From: Persicaria tinctoria
Taxonomy: Eukaryota > Streptophyta > Magnoliopsida > Caryophyllales > Polygonaceae
Assembly (NCBI GenBank): GCA_037127255.1
Contig: JBANSL010000019.1
Coordinates: 17,135,001 to 17,199,000, forward strand
Length of the DNA: 64,000 nt
Direction of reading: 5' to 3'
A program made the position numbers and the translations under genes. Below the pieces are notes generated by a model. That model saw nothing but the letters and a program-made list of their open reading frames with translations, was not told where the DNA came from and ran no database searches. This document shows, piece after piece, positions 1 to 11,545 of the stretch. The stretch's first letter is position 1, and each line of letters opens with the position of its first letter.

Positions 1-2230
1 TTGAGAAGAGACAGAAGGGATTTTCATAAATTTGCCTTACCTGGAGGATTGAACCAGCATAATACAGAACACTTGGTTGCCCAGTTATCTGATGTGGTTG
101 ACAATAAGGCAGTCAAGAATCAAAAGCTAAAGGCGCCTTTACATCCATGCACTTGCGGAAAACTAATGAGAACTTGATAGTGAGTGATAAAGGATGTCAA
201 GAAAAAACCTGCTGGAAGAGAACTAAACCTCCACCAATTATGAAGGCTTTCAGACTAGGCCCTTGGAACACCTCTAAGAAGTTCCCATCTGATTCTTGAT
301 CCATGTACGCAGACTTCAGCGATACAAGTGTTTCTTCTATTTGCTTTTCGGAGACTTTGTCACCAGCTGGTCTGCCTCTTAATTTGCCAAGTGCAGCAAT
401 AGCCTTCTCCTTGAACTCTTGTAGAGACCCCTTTCCTTGAGCTGCCCTCAGAAGTAACCAGCGTGGTGATGGAGGGAGTGACCACATTCCTAGACCCATG
501 AGCAAGGCAATTGGGGCACTCATACCAAACATGTAACGCCATCCTCCAACAACATTAATCTCAAAGCTTCCAACAAAATAACCAAGCTGGAGGAACAGAT
601 ACCTTCCACATTAGTCAAAACATGAGCAGCCTAAGGATAGAAATCCAATTGTAAGCTACTTACCAAAATCCCTAGCACAATGAATAGTTCTTTTAAGGAA
701 ATAAGTGTTCCACGAATCTGAGATGGGCAGGTTTCTGCAATATAAAGTGGTGCCCCATGCATAGCCTGCACAACTACAAAATTATGATTATTCGAAAGAA
801 TAAGAAAATTATTATTATTATTTTCAAAAATTACAACAAATCTATTCAACATGACTGGCGAGTTAAGTCAACATAAATAAGATAAAGTAAAGAGCTCACC
901 AACCCAATTCCAAGGCCATAGAGAAGCCTCCCAGCTAAGAGAACTCCCAAGTCGGGGGCATATGCAGTTGTTAAACCACCAAGTGCATAAAGTGTGGCAG
1001 CTATTATCAGCTCTCTTCTCCTTCCTTACATGAGATTTTAAGAAATATCACTAATCAATTAGATCAAACTTCAACAGATGCACATGCCCAGTAATCAAAT
1101 CTAGGACAGCAAGAGGTTACCAAGGAAATCAGCTATGGGATACACAAGGATGGATCCAAGAAGAGCTCCGTAAAGGGAACCGCTGACCTATATCAGTATC
1201 AATTACTAGAAAAATGTAAATGCTGTCCCATCAGCAACTTCATCTGAATTTAGGACAACAATCACAGACCTTACCACAAGACCGAGTTGAACAGCTGAAA
1301 GACTGAACCATGTCGTCCCACTAAGGTCAGGGGACTGCAATTATCACATTGAACTATCAGAAAATTATCTGGTTTATTGTTTCAATCTAACAGACTCTTT
1401 AACATGAAACAAGAGATATGAAACAACAGTACCTGTATCGAGATAGTAGCACCAGAAGTGGCACCAATGTCATATCCAAACAACAAACCCCCCAACGCTG
1501 GGAAGATGAACCTGTTAATCCACATCTAGGAATTGTGACTAAATGGAAGAAACAAAAAATCCCTTAAAATCAAATGAACAAAGGTATCAGCGTCACCCAC
1601 ACACTAACTAATGAGTTTCTGCACTTTATAGATATAAAGGTTGAGCAAACTCATGAGCAACCCCATAGATGATCATCAAGGAATCTTTATACTGGAAGAT
1701 TGCCCAGTCAAAAAAGGAAAGTAAATCAATCAATCAAATCCAAGCACATAGCAATGTGATGGATAAAAGAGTTCGTACGGCAAAATCACAGAAGACCAAG
1801 TAAAAGCTTCTTCAATTCCCTCGCTAGAAACAAGAGGCCTATCAGGAGAGTCGTCTCCGAAGTCATCCTCTCTCCCAACACCACCAACCTGGTAAGAAGC
1901 AAAGAAACGAGGGATTGAATTAGGTTTTCCCTTTAACGACTATACAGAAACCCAAGGAGCGGAAACTAACAAGGAAATGCAACAGCAAGGGGTTTCCGAG
2001 TGATCTACCATGGCGATCGTACTGCGCTTGATCATGGAAGGAGGAGGAGGAGTTGAGATCGGAAAGCTGAATCTGAGAGAAGCTCTGTCGGTTGAAGGAG
2101 AATTAGGATTGAAATAGGACCGAGGAGAGAGGAATGAGGGGGTTTTGGAACGAAGAAGAAGGCGGCGTGGAGGTTGTGTGAGGTTGAACAGAGGAAGGGG
2201 AACGTGCCAAGCTGTGGAAGTGGAAGCCAT
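1..2230 (-). CDS. XYLL3: XYLL3-like plastid sugar/H+ symporter, copy 1 (3' end beyond window)
   Basis: Partial gene for a major-facilitator sugar transporter of the D-xylose-proton symporter-like group, expected in the plastid envelope. The ATG at 2228-2230 opens a Ser/Pro/Arg-rich leader resembling a chloroplast transit peptide. Exons with GT-AG borders follow at about 1779-1888, 1433-1511 and onward to 41-88. They encode typical motifs: FGYDIGATSG in the first membrane region, GRRREL after TM2, APLYIAETCPSQIRGTLIS in the TM4-5 region, SPRWLLLRA and VLFQQ/ITGQPSVLYYAGS in TM7. No stop or frameshift was seen in the visible exons. The last exons (KVDDLGRK, PETKG) would lie left of base 1. Copy 2 at 12,880-16,298 is nearly identical exon by exon. 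Relative to copy 2, exon 2 here carries 18 extra in-frame bases (six residues). Assignment to XYLL3 rather than XYLL2 rests on the transit-like leader. Confidence 0.85.
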
Positions 2231-2444
2231 GGCGGGGAAGGGGACAGCACCGTATTTCCCGGCGCTGCTAACTACCTTATCAGTTGCCTCGCTAGCTTCA
2301 TTTTTATTTTATTTTATTTTATTGAATTAAAGGGAATTTAATTATCTAGACAACACTAAAATCGACAGATCGGACAAGTCGAAATGGACTAACAATTATG
2401 TATAAAAAGAACCAAATAACAGAAGCAAATCACAGAAAATAAAT

Positions 2445-2690
2445 TGATGACATACATAAATCTATGGACTGTATGATCGGACATTGAAGAACTAGAGAGA
2501 GAGCTTTTGTTCAATCAATGTGTTTCTGTGTTTCATTGAATTGGATTACAGAAATGTGGCTCATCCCTTATTTATAGCGTGGATGAGTTAGTTAGGGAGG
2601 AGGAAATCTCCTAGAGCTACAATTCACATTTCTTACTCTGTACCCTCACATTCACACTGTTACATTGCACACACTCACACTATTACATCA
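2445..2690 (-). repeat. 3' LTR of the copia element
   Basis: 246 bp, TG...CA ended. Differs from the partner at 7702-7947 by three substitutions seen by eye. Preceded by target duplication taaat at 2440-2444. Confidence 0.95.
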
Positions 2691-2701
2691 CTCCTCCTCA
2701 A
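2691..2701 (-). other. Polypurine tract of the copia element
   Basis: On the minus strand the sequence ttgaggaggag directly precedes the 3' LTR, the usual position of the plus-strand primer. Confidence 0.8.
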
Positions 2702-2702
2702 G

Positions 2703-5700
2703 CTAAGAGTAGGAGAATCGAATCTCGACTCCTAGCTTCTTGACTAAAAGTGTGGACATTCTATCAACAGATAGAGTCTTGGTTAAGAGGTCTGCATGTT
2801 GTTCAGCAGTGGAAATATAGCTTGTGTTGATCTTCTTTCGTTGAACCATGTCGCGAACCAAGTGACAATCCGCCTCTATGTGTTTAGTACGCTCGTGGAA
2901 TACAAGATTCCGAGCTATGTGCAAAGTTGCCTGATTATCACAGTACAACTCAACTGGTGACGTCATATGAACCTGAAGATCCTTGAACAACCTGATTAAC
3001 CAAGCAATTTCACAGCATGTTGCTACCATTGCCCGATATTCGGACTCTGTTGTAGACATTGTAACAAATCCTTGCTTTTTGGTGCGCCAGGAGATGAGGG
3101 AATTACCGAGGAAGATGCAAAATCCTGTCAATGATCTCCGAGTCATGGGACACGTCTGCCAATCTGCATCACAGTAGGCTCGAAGATGGAGTGAGGACGT
3201 GCTGCTCAAGAGTAGCCCCTAGCCAGGTGTTGATTTGAGATATCGAAGAAGATGCTGAGCCCCCGCCCAATGATCAGTGGTTGGATTTTGGACGAATTGA
3301 CTGAGCACCTGAACCGAGTATGTGATGTCAGGTCTTGTAATCGTCAAGTAGATGAGCTTTCCTACAATCCGGCGATACTGAACTGGGTCTGCGAGCAGCT
3401 CTCCCTCACTTGAAAGCTTGTGATGGACATCTAGAGGAGTAAGCAATGGTTTTGAATTTTCCATGCGTGCTTCGGCTAATAAATCCAGAGTATACTTTCT
3501 CTGATTGAGGTGAAACCCAGCACTCGAGCGCTCAACTTCAATACCCAGAAAATACCGAATAGGCCCCAGATCCTTGATTAGAAAGTGCCTGTGCAGATGG
3601 TCTTTGAGAGACTGAATTGCCCGAGTACAGTCCCCAGTGATGATCATGTCATCAACATACACTAAGAGAGCAGTGAAAGACCCATTTGCAGTTCGAGTAA
3701 AGAGAGAATAATCTGAGTGAGATTGCACAAACCCTGCATCTAGAACCACCTGGGAAAATTTCAGAAACCATTGCCTAGGGGCCTGTTTTAGCCCATAGAG
3801 TGATTTCTTCAATTTGCACACTAGAGGTGTTGATGCAGTGGCTTTCATAGATCCTGAAGATTTGTAATCCTTCAAGAATTTGTATTATGGTGGCAAGGTC
3901 ATGAACACCTCTTCTTCTAAGTCCCAATGAAGGAAGGCGTTCGTTACATCCATTTGAGATACTGCCCATCCTTTAGCAGCTGCAACAGCAAGAAGAGCTC
4001 TCACTGAAATCATTCGAGCAACTGGGGCAAATGTTTCACTATAGTCTATGGCCAAACAAACCAGATTTGCTGGTAAGGGAACAAGCTCCCAAGTATCCGT
4101 CCGTTCAAGAGCATCTAACTCCAAGATCATGGCATCACACCAAGCTGGGTCCTGTATAGCTTTCTTGACAGATTTGGGTTTAGTATAGGGGGCAACATTT
4201 GCAACAAAGGTTTGATAAGATGGGGAGCATTGTGTATAAGAAAGGAAAGCAGAGATAGGATATTGATGAACCTGAGTTGCAGAGGCTGATGAAGCAGAAG
4301 ATGGCACTGTGACAACTGTTCCAACATAATCTCTCATCCAGGTTGGTGGTTTGTGAGATCGAGAGGATTGTCTAGTGGGTACAACAGGTGCAAGAGCATG
4401 GTCAAAAGTGATAGGAACAGGTGATGGAACATAGTCTGCTAAGGACTGAGATGGGGTTTCAGATGAAGAAGAAAGTTCAGGTGTGGCTTCATATGGTGTG
4501 GTAGTAGATGAAGGAGATGGAGGCGATGGGGACTGTTCCATATTAGCATCATCAGGTGGGTAATCAAAGGGAAAATTATGGTCAGTGTTTGAAGAGACTG
4601 GGTTATGTGTGACAATTTTGGATGGGTTGAGATTGGAAGAGGCAAAGGGGAATATATGTTCATGGAAAACAACATCTAAGTTGATCATGACTTTGTTGGT
4701 GTTGAGATTGAACACTTTGTAACCTTTTTTTCCAAAAGGATAGCCTATAAACACACATGGATCCGCTCGTGGATCAAACTTCTTGATTGAGGGATTTGTA
4801 GTAGTAGTCACAAAGTACAGACAACCAAAAGTGCGCATATGAGAGCATTTTGGGACATCACCAAAGAGAATTTCATTGGGAGATTTGTGTTGGAGTAAAG
4901 GATTTGGATGGCGGTTGATTATATATGTGGCAGTGAGGATACTCTCCTCCCAGAATTTCAGTGGCATAGCTACATCAAACATAAGGGAACGTGCTATCTC
5001 AAGCACATACCGATGCTTTCTCTCCACCCTCCCATTTTGTTGTGGTGTATCTACACAAGAGCTTTGATGGATTATGCCTTTATGAGAAAGAAAAGAAGAC
5101 ACAGACTGATTGAAGAACTCAGCCCCTTGGTCACTCCTCACAATTTTGACTGTGGCACCAAACCGAGTATGGGCCATGTTGATGAAGGTGGATAGATGAT
5201 CACTGACCTCACTCTTGTGTTTTATAAGAAAGGCCCAAACCCCACGACTCTTGTCATCAACTATGGTGAGAAAAAAAATATGAAATTGTGCATAGAAGGA
5301 GTAGCACATGGACCCCAAACATCACAATGTAAAATCTCAAAAGCATGATCAACATTAGAAGTGCTACCAGTATAAGAGATTCTGGTTTGTTTGGCCATAG
5401 GGCATACAGAACAAATTTGAGGTAAAGTAGGAGATAGAATGTTATGTAAAGAACCAATGTGTCTAAGTTTGGACACTGGCAAATGTCCCAGGCGCAAGTG
5501 CCATAGAGCAGTGACATCAGGGATAACAGTGGGTAGAAACAAAGGCAATTTTGGGTGATGAGTAGCTATTTGAGCAATGGTTGAGGAAGCAAACACCTGC
5601 TGACAAGCTTGGTATGAGTTGCAATGGGATGGATCCATGTAGAACAGCCTGCCACATAGCTTACCAACTGCAATTATCTTCCTCCTTGCTTGGTCCTGGA

Positions 5701-7148
5701 CAACACAAAATTCATCATCCAATTGGATCTTGCATTTGTTTTCAATAAGTAACTGAGGAAGGGACAATAGATTGAAGTGAAAGGCAGGGATGCATAAAAC
5801 ATTGGTAAAGGTAAAGTGAGGTAACTTGAGGTAACTTGAGGTTACCAATGTGTGTAATGGGATGAATATTACCATCAGGTAGATGAATGTGAGTATTTGG
5901 TGTAGGTTTAGGTTGATCAAGAATGGACAAATCACAGGTTATGTGATCAGTTGCCCCACTATCCATGATCCACAAATTGCCAGTTCTAAAAGTATTTAAA
6001 CACAGGGTACCTGCAAGGTGAGACTCATGACTTGGGGTGTTGGATTGCTCAAGAAATTGAATAAAGTTGGCAACCAGTTTGTGATGATCTGCAGACAGAG
6101 ATCCCTTGTTGGAGGTCTGAGCTTGAATAAAGTCTTGCACAGATGAAGAAGCCACCGAGTTTGCTTTGGAGGAGTGCTGTTTCTGGTCCCCCTTCTTCTT
6201 TTCAGAGCCCTTATCATTCCTCATCTGATCATCAGAACGTGGAGCTTGCGACTTGTCCTTGCTCTTGGGATGCCAGCTTGGATAACCAATCAGTTCCCAA
6301 CACCTTTCCAGCTTGTGGTTCCCACCACAATGAGCACATTTCTCCCTGCGCTTGGTGTGTTCATTCTGGGAAGTGTTGGAGGTGGTCCCTTGCTTTGCCA
6401 TCATTGCAGTCATCTCAGAGAGAGAGATGGAAGCCTTTGACCCCATTTCTCCTTGCATCAACAAGGAGTATGCATTGCTGATAGTTGGTAGAGGAGTGCT
6501 CATCAAGATCTGACTACGAGCAATATCGAAATTCTCATCCAGTCCCATGAGAAATTTCATTAGTTTGTCCTCATGATCTTCTTCTTCAATGTTCTTCTGT
6601 AAACCACATTCACATTTCCCACATTTGCAAATCAATGGAGTAGCAACTGCACTCAATTGTTGCCACAATCCCTTCATTTTCGTAAAGAAATCAATAAGTG
6701 ACATATTCTTTTTATCACAGTTTTGGATTTCTTTCTTGATCCGAAAGATCAACGGTGCATTCTTTTGGCCATAGCTCTCCTCAAGATCCTTCCACATTTC
6801 CCTAGCAGTTTCGCATTCATCTAATGTGTTGTAGATCTCAGGTGACAGTATGTTGAGAATCCAAGAGCATACCATATCGTTACACCTAATCCATTGTAAT
6901 CCATTTTCTTCATTTCTAAGATCAACACCTTCAACTAACCACAGTTTACTCTTAACCGACAAAGCTTTAACAATTGATTTCTTCCAGCGTCGATAGTTAT
7001 CTCCAGTAAGCTTTATCGTAGAGACTATCATACCTGAGTTATCCGAAGGGTGAATGAAAAGAGGATTTTGCAGATCTGATGCAGTGATCTGATCACGACG
7101 ACGCTCTCCTGATCGCTCTTCAGTTCGTTCCGCCATTTTCTTGATCAC
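2703..7148 (-). pseudogene. copia gag-pol polyprotein, broken
   Basis: The 5'-most frame (7148 down to about 5840) encodes a UBN2-type gag with a zinc knuckle (CAHCGGNHKLERC) and the protease signature DSGATDHI. The next frame (to about 5261) encodes the GAG-pre-integrase finger (HLRLGHL ... CSVCPMAKQ). The third (5318-3885) holds the integrase core ([27 protein letters not shown]) and the start of reverse transcriptase ([10 protein letters not shown]). The fourth (3875-3219) holds KSLYGLKQAPRQW and the catalytic YVDDMIITG, and the last (3209-2703) RNase H (YCDADWQ, TTESEYRA). Breaks: a 10-bp tandem duplication at 5821-5840 shifts the frame, a poly-A tract near 5272-5279 shifts it again, and stops lie near 3882 and 3216. 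A deletion between VPLPAN and DYSETF removes the conserved N-terminal block of reverse transcriptase. Not translatable as one polyprotein. Confidence 0.93.
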
Positions 7149-7163
7149 GCGAACACTGAAGAA

Positions 7164-7356
7164 GTAATCTCTGAAGCAGACAGTAATTGAAAACGAAGAC
7201 AGATGAATTGATGGTGCAGAAGCGAGATTCAGAGCTTCTCCTGCTCTGATACCATGTTAACTCGGCTCAGTAATTGAAGACGAAGACAGATGAATTGATG
7301 GTGCAGAAGCGAGATTCAGAGCTTCTCCTGCTCTAATACCATGTTAACTCGGCTGG
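7164..7356 (-). repeat. Tandem duplication of about 90 bp in the copia leader, each unit ending in a PBS-like motif
   Basis: Two adjacent near-identical blocks share cagtaattga, gaagcgagattcagagct and a terminal gctct(g/a)atacca at 7243-7254 and 7330-7341. The latter resembles the functional primer-binding site at 7690-7701. Confidence 0.8.
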
Positions 7357-7689
7357 GCCCGGTGGGGTCAAGACGATGGAGGGGGAGATTGTGTGTCCGG
7401 GCCCACATACGGGAGACAAGAACAACATATAAACCCGAACGGGGTTCCATCTCAAAATCAACTGGCAATGAGAGGAGTAGCCCTTCAACCTTATATGTTG
7501 TTCAAACATTCTCTATATAACCGATGTGGGACAACCACATTCCAACACGCCCCCTCAAGTGCAACAACATTTTTAGCCAACAAGTTGCACTTGCCACATG
7601 CGCTTAAATGTGAACTCAATGCCCGCGACATCTCAACAAGGTCAGCAAACCCACTAATCCGAAGCCCAGACCGCAACTAGCCGAACCCG

Positions 7690-7701
7690 GCTCTGATACC
7701 A
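7690..7701 (-). other. Primer-binding site of the copia element (initiator tRNA-Met)
   Basis: Plus-strand gctctgatacca, i.e. tggtatcagagc in the element sense, lies flush with the 5' LTR. This is the standard plant copia PBS. Confidence 0.9.
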
Positions 7702-7947
7702 TGATGACATACAGAAATCTATGGACTGTATGATCGGACATTGAAGAACTAGAGAGAGAGCTTTTGTTCAATCAATGTGTTTGTGTGTTTCATTGAATTG
7801 GATTACAGAAATGTGGCTCATCCCTTATTTATAGTGTGGATGAGTTAGTTAGGGAGGAGGAAATCTCCTAGAGCTACAATTCACATTTCTTACTCTGTAC
7901 CCTCACATTCACACTGTTACATTGCACACACTCACACTATTACATCA
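7702..7947 (-). repeat. 5' LTR of the copia element
   Basis: 246 bp, same length as the partner LTR. Followed by the target duplication taaat at 7948-7952. Confidence 0.95.
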
Positions 7948-8065
7948 TAAATACACTAAGTAAATGACGTTAAAGAAATTACATATAAAAAACCGTAAGA
8001 TACAAGTCATAGAATACACGAAACGACCTGCCAAAAGCAGACGCACACAGAGAACTCTAGGGAAC

Positions 8066-8350
8066 TGACGGGAGGAAAACTGTCGTTATTCCTGTCAAAC
8101 AAAACTCAAACCTATAAACTAGTATAGTGAATAAGTCGATCCGATAAAGAATTCTTCTTACTCGAATATGATTTAATCGCCAAATTGATAGCCGGGGTGT
8201 TTTATAATGCTAAAGATCTACCTTTTATCAAAGCGGAATAACATAAGCAATAATAGAGAAGTTGTTGTAGACAATAAAGAGAAATAGTTCTACCCCCAAT
8301 TATCCACTTTATTTGGTTAAGTTAATCTTGTAACTTCCTCTCGTTCTTTT
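8066..8350. repeat. Truncated gypsy-type LTR fragment
   Basis: Starts tgacgggagg and shows the same order of landmarks as the solo LTR at 53,301: tgtcgtt, aaactcaaacctat, gtcgatcc, tatcaaagcgga, ccactttat and cttgtaacttc. Similarity fades near 8350. No second end or target duplication was found. Confidence 0.6.
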
Positions 8351-8379
8351 GGCATACTAATCTGCAACTGCATGCAAGA

Positions 8380-11204
8380 ATTGCTACAGTACAAAATTCA
8401 TGCAACTTTGGGTAAACTGTGATGAAAAGGAGATGCTTGTGATTGTGAATGTCATAGTAGCTCCAATTTAGGTTCCAAAGCCAAGCCAGAGGCTCTTATC
8501 CACCCCGGTTAACCTTTCATAGGTACCTTCTGGATTCCATGTATGTCGGGTTCTCAGCTTCAACTCCTTTACTTAAATGTAACCATTACATACTAAGGTG
8601 GAGTTGGAATCAAAGTAAGCTAGCACAAAGTTTAGACTCCTCAAAGCTACCTTCCCTTCCAAAGTTCAGAACGAGAAAAAGGTCAGATAAAGTTTTCATA
8701 GGACTGTTGGCTACCACATTGCTTGTATTAGTATCATTTTTGGCTTCCATATATGCAATTCGAAAAAGAAAATACAGAGAAGTTAAAGAAGATTGGGAAA
8801 AAGACTGATACCCGTACATTCTCCTACACGGATCTGTACAAAGCAACAAAGGGTTCCAAATGCGCAGAATTTCTCAGAGCAGGAGGATTTGGCAAGGTGT
8901 ACAACGGTATCTTACCCACCCGTGACAACCTTCAACTCCTTCAAGTTGATGTTAAAAGGGTTTCTCACATAGTCACATTGTATTAATCTGAGCAAGGTGT
9001 TAAGGCATTTGTTGCTGAAATAGTTAGCATGAGAAGTTTAAGCCACGGGAACTTGGTACGGCTCCTTGGATACTATCGGAGAAAAGGAGAGTTGTTGGTC
9101 TACGATTACATGCCTAATGGAAGCCTTGACAAAATTCTCTTTGGAAATGAAAAAACACGTCTTGGTTGGAAGCAAAGGTTCAAGATCATCAGAGAAGTGG
9201 CATCTGTCCTCCTATAGTCCTATATCTGCACGAAGAATCGTTTGACTGTTTTACATAGGAATGGTAAGGCAAGTAATGTCTTACTCGATGAGCATATGAA
9301 TGCAAGACTTGGTGACTTTGAGCTTGCTAGGATATATGACCATGGAACTAATCCCCGAACCACCCACATGATTGGAACAGCTAGTAATCTAGCACCAGAG
9401 TTTGGAAGAACAGGGAAGGCAATTACTAGCTCTGATTTGGGTTGGGACATTCGTGCTTGAAGTTGCCTATGGAAGAACCCCATTAGAGACTGATCAAGGT
9501 CCCTACAAAGGAGACGATGAGGATTTGGTTGAATTGGTATTCAATAAATGGAAGAGGGGATAATTCTTACTTAGCACAAGCGATCCTAAACTGCCGGGAA
9601 GTTACAATCCAGAAGAGATGGAGATTGAAGAAACGAGTACTTAAGGTAAATAACAGTAAGAGACAGATACTCTAGAAGGGGAGTTGAATAGAGTATAGAC
9701 GCTTTTCGCAAAGTCGTGTAGAGCAAGCAACTTCAAAGGCTGGATAGTGGGTTTCAAGGCCTTGAACTCAGTCTCAAGATCTTGAACAAATTTTTCGTGC
9801 CTTGCTAGTTCTGCAATGTAATCAGGCGTTAAAAACAAACAGAACAGATAAACGTAAGTGCGGAAATTAAATAGATGAACACGAGAATTGTTAACGAGGT
9901 TCGGCTCTAAACCAGTCTACGTCCCCGCTTAGGATTATCCAACCTATAGGATTCAACAACTTTTATTCCTCTTTCCTTATGGATCCTAATAGCTCACCGA
10001 GAAGCCTCTCTCCTATACAATTGCAATCTAGTCAACTCAGATCCCTTAGAGTCCTAGACCAATCTAGAAGAGCCCCACCTCTCTCAGCTATCTAGTACAC
10101 CCAAAATACAGAGAAATAAAAGTCCTCTTTGCCACACCGTAGTGTGATACGTTTGAGTATATGATACTCTTAGTATAACAGGGATTGAATTTAAACTATG
10201 AAGCTCAAGACTTCCTAACTCTCAAAGATAATAAAGCGATTACAGATTAGAGAGAAAGAAAGAAATAAAATCAGCAATGGCGCTTGGAAACTTGAGAGCT
10301 CTTTGATCCGCAGAGAAGGCTTGGTGAGATGTTATTTGATCGCTCTGCACCTTCTCTTCTTATAGCCGAGAGCTCTTTATTGTTTGCTGATTTTTATCCC
10401 CAAAATCTTGATCGGTTAAAACAAATATTTGAATCTCAAAATTGCTTGGGGATGGATGTTCCAACTTGCTGCTGAGAAGTACGTTTCTTTTTTTTCTTTT
10501 TTTTTTTGCTGAGATCCTCTAGCCGAGTTTGTTGCTGAGATATACATGCCGAGATCTTGTGGCCAATTTTAAATTCAAATCACCTGTAAAGATATATCCT
10601 AACACAAAAATCCTTTTCCAATTTGTTAAATAAATAAATCAAATAAATAACCACTTTGACCAAATCCAAGCATTATCAAGTAACCACTTTCAAATATCTA
10701 AAAACAAATCTCACGTAAAGCACATATAATTCAATTTAAAAACAATGACCAAATCTTCCAAATCTATCATAAAGCACGTAAAATATTTCTAACATTGGCC
10801 TAATTAAAATATATACTCCATGGCACATATAATTTTGTGAGCCAAATAAATATATTCCGAGAATAATAAATCAAATAAAACAACCACAAAATATAATTGA
10901 TATTTGCATAAAATACTACCTTGTTTGTCTTCCATCATACCTATAAAAAATATATCACATATTATCATCAAGGTGAAGTCAACAGAGATGGTTTTGCAAA
11001 TAGGGTTGCTTTGTTCATATTTCAAGCTGGAAGCAAGACCCAACATGAGACAAACAATTCAATACTTTGGATGGAGTAATGACTCTTCCAGTTCCAGCTA
11101 TACCTCCTGACTTTGGTGAAGGTGGAGACGGAGTTCATATGAAAGGAGATAGTTGGCGCCTGCCAAGTTTGCCTGCATCAGCATCACATCAGACAAGTCT
11201 CTAA
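8380..11204 (+). pseudogene. L-type lectin receptor-like kinase pseudogene, split by a solo LTR
   Basis: The remnant begins inside the legume-lectin domain (QLWVNCDEKEML, API-stop-VPKPSQ, MYVGFSAST, SWNQSKLAQSLDSSKLPSLP). It continues through a membrane segment ([22 protein letters not shown]) into a kinase domain: the glycine loop [29 protein letters not shown], the catalytic loop and APEFGRTGKA. The tail (IGLLCSYFKLEARPNMRQ, PPDFGEGGD) reappears after the insert. Broken or unusual points: stops in the lectin part, a stop near 8986, a frameshift near 9200, HRD read as HRN (catalytic Asp lost), DFG read as DFE, and a frameshift near the C terminus. Insertion of the LTR at 9,626-10,984 separates subdomain XI from the rest. 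It is on the opposite strand to the transporter copies and looks dead. Confidence 0.9.
9626..10984. mobile_element. Solo LTR inserted in the kinase pseudogene
   Basis: About 1.36 kb starting tgaagaaacg and ending gtcaaca, flanked by the perfect 5-bp duplication gagat (9621-9625 and 10985-10989). Removing it rejoins the kinase sequence after the EEME stretch. No coding sequence inside. Its first part (tactctagaagggg ... gaatagagtat) matches the LTR at 62,073-63,269, so both belong to related families. Confidence 0.75.
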
Positions 11205-11440
11205 GCTTCCTTGTGTATCTTTGATTCAATCCTTCAAACTTTAGATGACCCTGAAATCAGCAAGAGATGAACCAAAGATCCATGTTTATTACTTTATTAC
11301 TCCTAAGTGGTTTCTTCTAAATGCATTGTAAGAATCTCAGTTATGGTCCTCATGGAGGTGATCTTGGTCTCTAAGTTGCAGATGCAAATGCAGCTTTGCT
11401 TGCATTACATCGTTCACCAACTTTATTACTTCATTAATTA
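11205..11440. other. Spacer after the kinase pseudogene
   Basis: Probable 3' flank of the kinase gene. No coding or repeat structure was recognised. Confidence 0.5.
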
Positions 11441-11450
11441 ATCATATCCT

Positions 11451-11540
11451 GAATCAGTAAATCCCACAATGAAGTAGGGTCTTGGAGGACAAGATGTACA
11501 CACTAAGAGCTGCTCAAGAGGGTGTTTCCAAGAGACCCAA
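11451..11540 (-). mobile_element. Degenerate Au-like SINE 3' part
   Basis: On the minus strand it reads gtctcttggaaacaccctct, then a gap, gtacatcttgtcctccaaga, ccctacttcattgtgggatt and tactg. This is the order of blocks (TCTCTGGAAACA ... GTACA ... CCTCCCCAGACCCCACTTGTGGGATT) of plant Au SINEs. No intact pol III boxes or poly-T tail were seen, so it is a fragment. Confidence 0.6.
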
Positions 11541-11545
11541 ATAAG

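Larger units (their letters stand above)
2445..7947 (-). mobile_element. Ty1/copia LTR retrotransposon, defective
   Basis: Two 246-bp direct repeats beginning tgatgaca and ending ttacatca bound the element. They are flanked by the perfect 5-bp duplication taaat (2440-2444 and 7948-7952). Coding sequence is on the minus strand, so the 5' LTR is the right-hand one. A primer-binding site complementary to the initiator tRNA-Met 3' end touches the 5' LTR (7690-7701), and a polypurine tract touches the 3' LTR (2691-2701). Domain order gag, protease, integrase, reverse transcriptase, RNase H is that of copia. By eye the two LTRs differ at only three positions, indicating a fairly recent insertion between the duplicated transporter genes. 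Confidence 0.97.

Noticed and set aside
631..852. Open frame with AMHGAPLYIAETCPS preceded by MLNRFVVIFE
   Set aside because: The N-terminal part is translated intron; only the portion from AMHG is exon of transporter copy 1.
10918..10936. gtttgtcttccatcat in the solo LTR as an inverted copy of ggaagacaaac at about 63,110
   Set aside because: Only about 13 bases match, with no extension on either side; may be chance.
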